Positions 6,379-10,004 of a stretch of 10,004 nt of DNA are shown here, piece after piece (the stretch's first letter is position 1; each line of letters opens with the position of its first letter). The position numbers and the translations under genes are program-made. The stretch spans positions 1 through 10,004 of the forward strand of contig CAZYWJ010000086.1 in the NCBI GenBank assembly GCA_964651785.1, written 5' to 3'. Below the pieces are notes generated by a model that saw nothing but the letters and a program-made list of their open reading frames with translations, did not search any database and was not told where the DNA came from. Source of the DNA: JAKVAV01 sp964651785 (lineage in GTDB: Bacteria; Bacteroidota; Bacteroidia; Flavobacteriales_D; Cryomorphaceae).

Positions 6379-8766
6379 ATGAAACCATTCCAAACTTTAA
6401 AACATATTGCTCTATGCATGTTTTGTTTATGTTGTCTCAATGCAGTGGCTCAAACAGCTCGTGTTTCGGGAAAGATAGTAGGAGATGATGGTGCGGTTGC
6501 CTACGCCAATGTTTTCCTCAAGGGTACTCAAATCGGAACGACTACCGATTTTGAAGGCAGGTACACGATCGAAAATATCCCTGAAGGAACCTACACCATC
6601 GAAGTCAGTGCCATTGGGTTTATTCCGATTTCCGAATCCGTTTCCGTAAAGGACGAACAATCGCTCAGCCGAGATTTCACGCTCAAAAAAGATGTATTGA
6701 ATATTTCTCAGGTCGTTATCACGGGTTCCCGAAATCGAGTAAAACGTTATAATTCACCCGTCATCGTCAATACCATCAATGAAAAAACTTTTGAAGCGGT
6801 TCAGGCCTTCAATGTGGCCGAAGGCTTGAATTTCTCACCGGGCTTGAGGGTGGAAAACAACTGCCAGAATTGTGGATTCACTCAACTCAGAATGAACGGT
6901 CTGGACGGACCTTACTCGCAGGTGTTAATCAATAGCCGTCCCGTCTTTTCGGCTCTGGCGGGAGTTTACGGTCTCGAAATGCTTCCCGCAAATATGGTCG
7001 AGCGAATAGAAGTGGTGAGAGGGGGCGGCTCGGTAATGTACGGCGGTAATGCCATAGCCGGCACGGTCAACATTATCACCAAAAACCCCGTCGAAAATAC
7101 CTTTGAAGTGGGAATAAACCAATCTCTCATCAATGGTGAAGCTTCAGACAGAACGGTAAATGTCAACGGATCAGTCGTTTCCGATGACCTCAATCAGGGA
7201 ATTACCTTTTTCGGCTTTAACCGAAATCGGGATCACTGGGATGCCAATAGCGATGGTTTTTCGGAAATAACCGAGCTGCAAAACAACACCTTCGGCTTCG
7301 ACGCCTTTCATAATTTCAATGACCGCAATAAGCTCGAATTAGGAGCCTATTACATCAACGAGTACCGAAGAGGGGGAAATAAATTCGATTTGTTTCCGCA
7401 TCAAACGGATATCACCGAGGAATTGAAGCACGTTATCCTGAGCACCAACCTGAATTTTGAACACTATAGCAAAGATGATAAGCATAAAATCAGCCTGTAC
7501 GGCTCCCTTCAACATGTAGATCGAAGTAGCTATTACGGTGGCGGGGGGCGCGTCATTTCTCCCGGCGATAGCCTCACGACCGACGATGTATTGGCCATCA
7601 ATGCCTACGGAAATTCGAAAGACATCTCCACCGTGAGCGGTGTGCAATACAATTTCTATGTCAATCCCGTGCTTACGATTACGGCGGGTTCCGAATACCT
7701 TTTTAACGATGTAAGTGATGAGATGCCCGGATACGGCAGAGCAATTGATCAGCGTGTAGGGACGTGGGGAACTTTCGCTGAACTGGAAATGAAGCCTTTG
7801 GATAAACTGACCTTCTTGATTGGTGGTCGATTTGACCAACTCGATATCTCGGGCAGGTATGACTTGGAGGAGGAACGATTTGTAAATGACGAAACCATCA
7901 ACGTCTTCGTTCCCCGCTTAACGGCTATGTACGGCATCCGCGAAAACCTCAAACTTCGTGCTTCCTTCGCGCAGGGTTACCGCGGTCCGCAAGCCTTCGA
8001 CGAGGACCTCCACATTGAAACCGTCGGTGGTGCCGCCCGATTTATCCGAATTAATCCCGACTTAGAGGTGGAGCGGTCAAACAGTGCCGTTCTTTCATTG
8101 AACTACGACAAATACGTGGGAAATAATCAAATGAATTTTGTGGTGGAGGGTTTTTACACCCGATTGATTGACCCCTTCATTTTTGCCAATCAGGAAGAAC
8201 TGCCGAGTGGGGTGGCGGTTATCACGAAAAGAAATGGTGAAGGTGCCACCGTTTCAGGGGTAAACGTAGAAGCCAATATCGCCTTTGGCAGCAAGTTGGT
8301 ATTTCAGTCGGGAGCGACCTTTCAAACTGCCCGGTACGAAATGGAAGAAGAAATATGGGCACCCGAAGAACCGACCGAAGACATCGAGGCCACCACTACC
8401 GATCGATTATTGCGAACCCCCCAAGTCTACGGTTACTTTTCCCTAGTCTACAATCCGCTCGAAGCGCTATCGCTTGCCTATTCGGGAGTTGTCACCGGTT
8501 CGATGGAGGTGCCTCATGTAATTGATGCCGATACCGAGCGAACGATTATAGAAAATACACCGACCTTTTTTGAAAATAATCTCAAACTGAGCTACTCCTT
8601 CCGTGCGGAGAAAAACTACCAACTTGAAGTTTTCGGCGGGGTGCAAAACATCTTCGACGGCTACCAAGAAGACTTCGACCGCGGAGCCGACCGCGATGCA
8701 GGATATGTCTACGGACCGCTACGTCCGAGAACCTTTTTTGTGGGTTTGAAATTCGGTTTGGATTAA
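6379..8766 (+). CDS. TonB-dependent outer-membrane receptor, likely metal or metallophore uptake
   Basis: A 795-residue outer-membrane transporter energised by TonB-ExbBD. Seen in order: a signal peptide (1-25, cleavage after AVAQ), a carboxypeptidase-regulatory-like beta-sandwich (about 26-105, with TTTDFEGRYTIENIPEGTY), a TonB-box-like segment VVITGS (112-117), a plug domain (about 120-235, ending RIEVVRGGGSVMYGGNAIAGTVNIITK-like), and a 22-strand-type barrel to the C-terminus (QNIFDGY, then RPRTFFVGLKFGLD). The plug carries a CxxC pair, C162 and C165, before RMNGLDGPYSQVLINSRPVF; this is a recurring Bacteroidota receptor subgroup and not the glycan SusC type (no SusD gene follows). The ATG at 6379 is chosen because it yields a standard signal peptide; a TTG at 6349 in the same frame would add ten unlikely residues. 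A TTAG...CTAA operator in the promoter and a divergent DtxR-family repressor indicate metal-responsive control. The actual substrate is unknown. Confidence 0.92.
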   Translation: MKPFQTLKHIALCMFCLCCLNAVAQTARVSGKIVGDDGAVAYANVFLKGTQIGTTTDFEGRYTIENIPEGTYTIEVSAIGFIPISESVSVKDEQSLSRDFTLKKDVLNISQVVITGSRNRVKRYNSPVIVNTINEKTFEAVQAFNVAEGLNFSPGLRVENNCQNCGFTQLRMNGLDGPYSQVLINSRPVFSALAGVYGLEMLPANMVERIEVVRGGGSVMYGGNAIAGTVNIITKNPVENTFEVGINQSLINGEASDRTVNVNGSVVSDDLNQGITFFGFNRNRDHWDANSDGFSEITELQNNTFGFDAFHNFNDRNKLELGAYYINEYRRGGNKFDLFPHQTDITEELKHVILSTNLNFEHYSKDDKHKISLYGSLQHVDRSSYYGGGGRVISPGDSLTTDDVLAINAYGNSKDISTVSGVQYNFYVNPVLTITAGSEYLFNDVSDEMPGYGRAIDQRVGTWGTFAELEMKPLDKLTFLIGGRFDQLDISGRYDLEEERFVNDETINVFVPRLTAMYGIRENLKLRASFAQGYRGPQAFDEDLHIETVGGAARFIRINPDLEVERSNSAVLSLNYDKYVGNNQMNFVVEGFYTRLIDPFIFANQEELPSGVAVITKRNGEGATVSGVNVEANIAFGSKLVFQSGATFQTARYEMEEEIWAPEEPTEDIEATTTDRLLRTPQVYGYFSLVYNPLEALSLAYSGVVTGSMEVPHVIDADTERTIIENTPTFFENNLKLSYSFRAEKNYQLEVFGGVQNIFDGYQEDFDRGADRDAGYVYGPLRPRTFFVGLKFGLD

Positions 8767-8828
8767 GGTCAAGATTCGGCACCGACTTTCCACGGCGGGA
8801 TGTCGATGCTATAATGACGGAGGAAGGT

Positions 8829-8912
8829 ATGAAGAGATTTTATCGCAAATTCATTATTACCTTAAATCCCTCATCAATTAACAGACAGTTCTTATGGATA
8901 AAATCGGTTTGA
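8829..8912 (+). CDS. Possible 27-residue leader ORF overlapping the acetyltransferase start
   Basis: ATG 8829 follows GGAGG (8819-8823) with a 5-nt spacer, the best Shine-Dalgarno sequence seen in the window, which is unusual where neighbouring genes have none. The frame runs 27 codons (MKRFYRKFIITL...) and stops at TGA 8910-8912, 19 bases into the acetyltransferase gene in another frame. The peptide is basic and hydrophobic. It may couple translation to the acetyltransferase, or be chance. An in-frame ATG at 8814 would lengthen it by five residues. The rest of the 127-bp gap after the receptor (8767-8828) shows no terminator and no TAnnTTTG box. Confidence 0.25.
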   Translation: MKRFYRKFIITLNPSSINRQFLWIKSV

Positions 8913-9331
8913 GAAAGGCTACCATGAGAGACCAATCGGTGGTAACCGACATTGCATTGCGCCTCGATAAAGTCGAATATATCCTACTCAAGCGAGAGGA
9001 AAAGATTTTAAAAGCAATTTCAAACGAGGAATGCTTTATCATCTCAAATGACAATCAGACGGTTGGATTCATATTGTTTGATTATCGATTTTTCGATCGA
9101 GGCTGGATTGAACTTATGGTTATAAATCCGGAATACAGAGGTAGGGGGATAGGTACGGAGGCCATCAATTTGATATGCCTTCAGAGCAAAACTGAGAAGG
9201 TATTTACATCAACCAATCGCTCTAACATGCCTATGCAAAGAGCTATAGAAAAGGCGGGTTTCTCCTTTGCGGGAGAATTAATCGGACTTGATGAAGGAGA
9301 TCCCGAACTGTTTTATTTTAAAATCTTATAA
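8894..9331 (+). CDS. GNAT-family N-acetyltransferase
   Basis: A 145-residue cytosolic protein with one GNAT domain covering nearly its whole length. Motif A, the acetyl-CoA pyrophosphate loop, is clear: IELMVINPEYRGRGIGTEA, with R82-x-x-G85-x-G87. The preceding strand/bulge region is at 56-76, and motif B is at about 105-123 with N111 and the QRAIEKAGF helix-strand typical of the family. A short acidic stretch (GLDEGDPELFYFKI) closes the domain. GNAT enzymes transfer acetyl from acetyl-CoA to an amine; the acceptor here (small molecule or protein N-terminus) cannot be told. Composition appears more AT-rich than the receptor and AsmA-like genes by eye, so it may be an acquired gene. The start lies inside a small leader ORF and has no close Shine-Dalgarno sequence of its own. 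Confidence 0.85.
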   Translation: MDKIGLRKATMRDQSVVTDIALRLDKVEYILLKREEKILKAISNEECFIISNDNQTVGFILFDYRFFDRGWIELMVINPEYRGRGIGTEAINLICLQSKTEKVFTSTNRSNMPMQRAIEKAGFSFAGELIGLDEGDPELFYFKIL

Positions 9332-9443
9332 GTTTCGCGAAAGCAGCCATGGAGTTTATATCGGTGAATGGAAAAGCATTGATAACCTCAAGAAAGAACT
9401 AAGTCCGAACTTTGAAAGCCTCATTTCAAACCGTCTTGTCTAA
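9332..9443 (+). pseudogene. Possible 3' remnant of a lost gene after the acetyltransferase
   Basis: Immediately after the acetyltransferase stop, the frame whose codons begin at 9333 reads protein-like sequence to a TAA at 9441-9443, including SSHGVYIGEWKSIDNLKKEL and then SPNFESLISNRLV. The mix of aromatic, charged and amphipathic residues is more like a protein tail than spacer. The frame is open back to a stop at 9279-9281, with an ATG at 9291 inside the acetyltransferase gene, so a 50-residue overlapping ORF is also possible. The family is not recognised. A 10-bp palindrome TTTCGCGAAA (9333-9342) lies at its beginning. Nothing else, including no terminator, is seen up to 9459 between the convergent genes. 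Confidence 0.2.
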
Positions 9444-9459
9444 ACCGATTGGCAATTCA

Positions 9460-10004
9460 TTAGTAAATGAACTTCTCCGAATCAACTTCATTACCATGGG
9501 AGATGCGCATCAGGTACGCACCGCGAGCGATGTCGGGATAGACGGTTCCAAAACCGCTGCCGTAATTTTCCAGCAGTTCGCCGTGAACCCGCTTACCGAG
9601 AAGATCGTAAATCTCCACAACGATATAAGGCGCCGCAGATCGATAAATCAGGTTGAGGCCATCATGCCCGTGGTATACGCGATCGAGGGAGAATTCACCG
9701 TCAGGCGCGATCTCGACCGAGCGAACCTCACTCAACGATGACTCACCGTCAAAATCGGTTTGGCGAAGGCGGTAGTAGGAGATACCCGAGTAGGGGCGCT
9801 CATCGGCAAAGCGATAAGTTAATTCTGATGTGGAGTTTCCCGCACCGTCTACCGTTCCGATCTTCTCCCAATCGCGGCCGTCCTTCGATCGCTCGATGGT
9901 GAAGTAGTCGTTGTTGGTTTCGGAGGCAGTAATCCATTCCGTGCGCACCTTTCCCTTTTCTGCCTTAGCGGAAAAGGAGAGGAGGGTGATGGGGAGGATG
10001 TTGG
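9460..10004 (-). CDS. C-terminal part of a T9SS-exported protein with type A sorting domain (partial)
   Basis: The last 180 residues of a protein whose 5' part lies beyond the window. The visible frame is open to the right edge and starts NILPITLLSFSAKAEKG; the GTG at 9948 is internal, not a start. Residues about 3-95 are the beta-sandwich linker common just before Bacteroidota sorting domains (LPITLLSF, then TASETNNDYFTIERS, then SYYRLRQTDFDGES). Residues about 104-180 match the type A C-terminal sorting domain, with the core VVEIYDLLGKRV, then GAYLMRI and the terminal KFIY. Such domains direct cargo through the Por/Spr type IX system across the outer membrane and are usually cleaved on attachment to the cell surface or on release. 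The nature of the cargo domain is unknown. It converges on the acetyltransferase gene. Confidence 0.9.
   Translation of the reverse strand, partial: NILPITLLSFSAKAEKGKVRTEWITASETNNDYFTIERSKDGRDWEKIGTVDGAGNSTSELTYRFADERPYSGISYYRLRQTDFDGESSLSEVRSVEIAPDGEFSLDRVYHGHDGLNLIYRSAAPYIVVEIYDLLGKRVHGELLENYGSGFGTVYPDIARGAYLMRISHGNEVDSEKFIY

Noticed and set aside
7339..7839. A 166-codon minus-strand frame inside the receptor gene
   Set aside because: The plus strand encodes the barrel of the receptor here with clear family features; the antisense frame has no domain signature.
8810..8815. TATAAT as a sigma70-type -10 box for the acetyltransferase
   Set aside because: No matching -35 is seen and the Bacteroidota housekeeping sigma factor uses TAnnTTTG; kept only as a supporting oddity, not annotated as a promoter.
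9333..9342. TTTCGCGAAA palindrome as a terminator of the acetyltransferase gene
   Set aside because: The palindrome has no room for a loop of normal size and no T-tract follows it.

Overview
The window looks like a chromosomal segment from a member of the Bacteroidota, probably Flavobacteriia or a close relative. Four things support this: a SusC/FepA-type TonB-dependent receptor with an N-terminal carboxypeptidase-regulatory-like domain, a C-terminal type IX secretion (T9SS) sorting domain, two exact matches to the Bacteroidota -7 promoter box TAnnTTTG, and a general lack of Shine-Dalgarno sequences. The genus cannot be read from the sequence.

Layout, left to right. Positions 1-117 hold a cluster of three short perfect hairpins resembling REP elements, next to an intact single-domain HUH/Y1 (IS200/IS605-like, RAYT-like) transposase on the minus strand (118-570). 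A 9-bp inverted repeat (589-621) separates it from a minus-strand run of three large genes: a 1084-residue AsmA-like inner-membrane protein (646-3900), a two-domain phosphotransferase/P-loop kinase-like protein (3960-5444) and a DtxR/MntR-family metal-responsive repressor (5596-6252). Short open frames sit directly in front of the first two of these genes.

The repressor gene is divergent from a TonB-dependent receptor gene on the plus strand (6379-8766). Their shared 126-bp intergenic region is the best-resolved regulatory site in the window. A perfect 8-2-8 palindrome (6302-6319) with a TTAG-N6-CTAA core fills the spacer of a strong receptor promoter and lies just upstream of the repressor's own -7 box. 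The simple reading is metal-dependent repression of an outer-membrane metal or metallophore receptor together with autoregulation of the repressor. The metal (Mn or Fe) cannot be decided from sequence.

The right end is more accessory in character: a GNAT acetyltransferase (8894-9331) that appears more AT-rich by eye and is preceded by a small ORF with an unusually good Shine-Dalgarno sequence, a short stretch that reads like the tail of a lost gene (to 9443), and the C-terminal 180 residues of a T9SS-exported protein on the minus strand that runs out of the window at 10004. No tRNA, rRNA, CRISPR array or convincing intrinsic terminator was seen.
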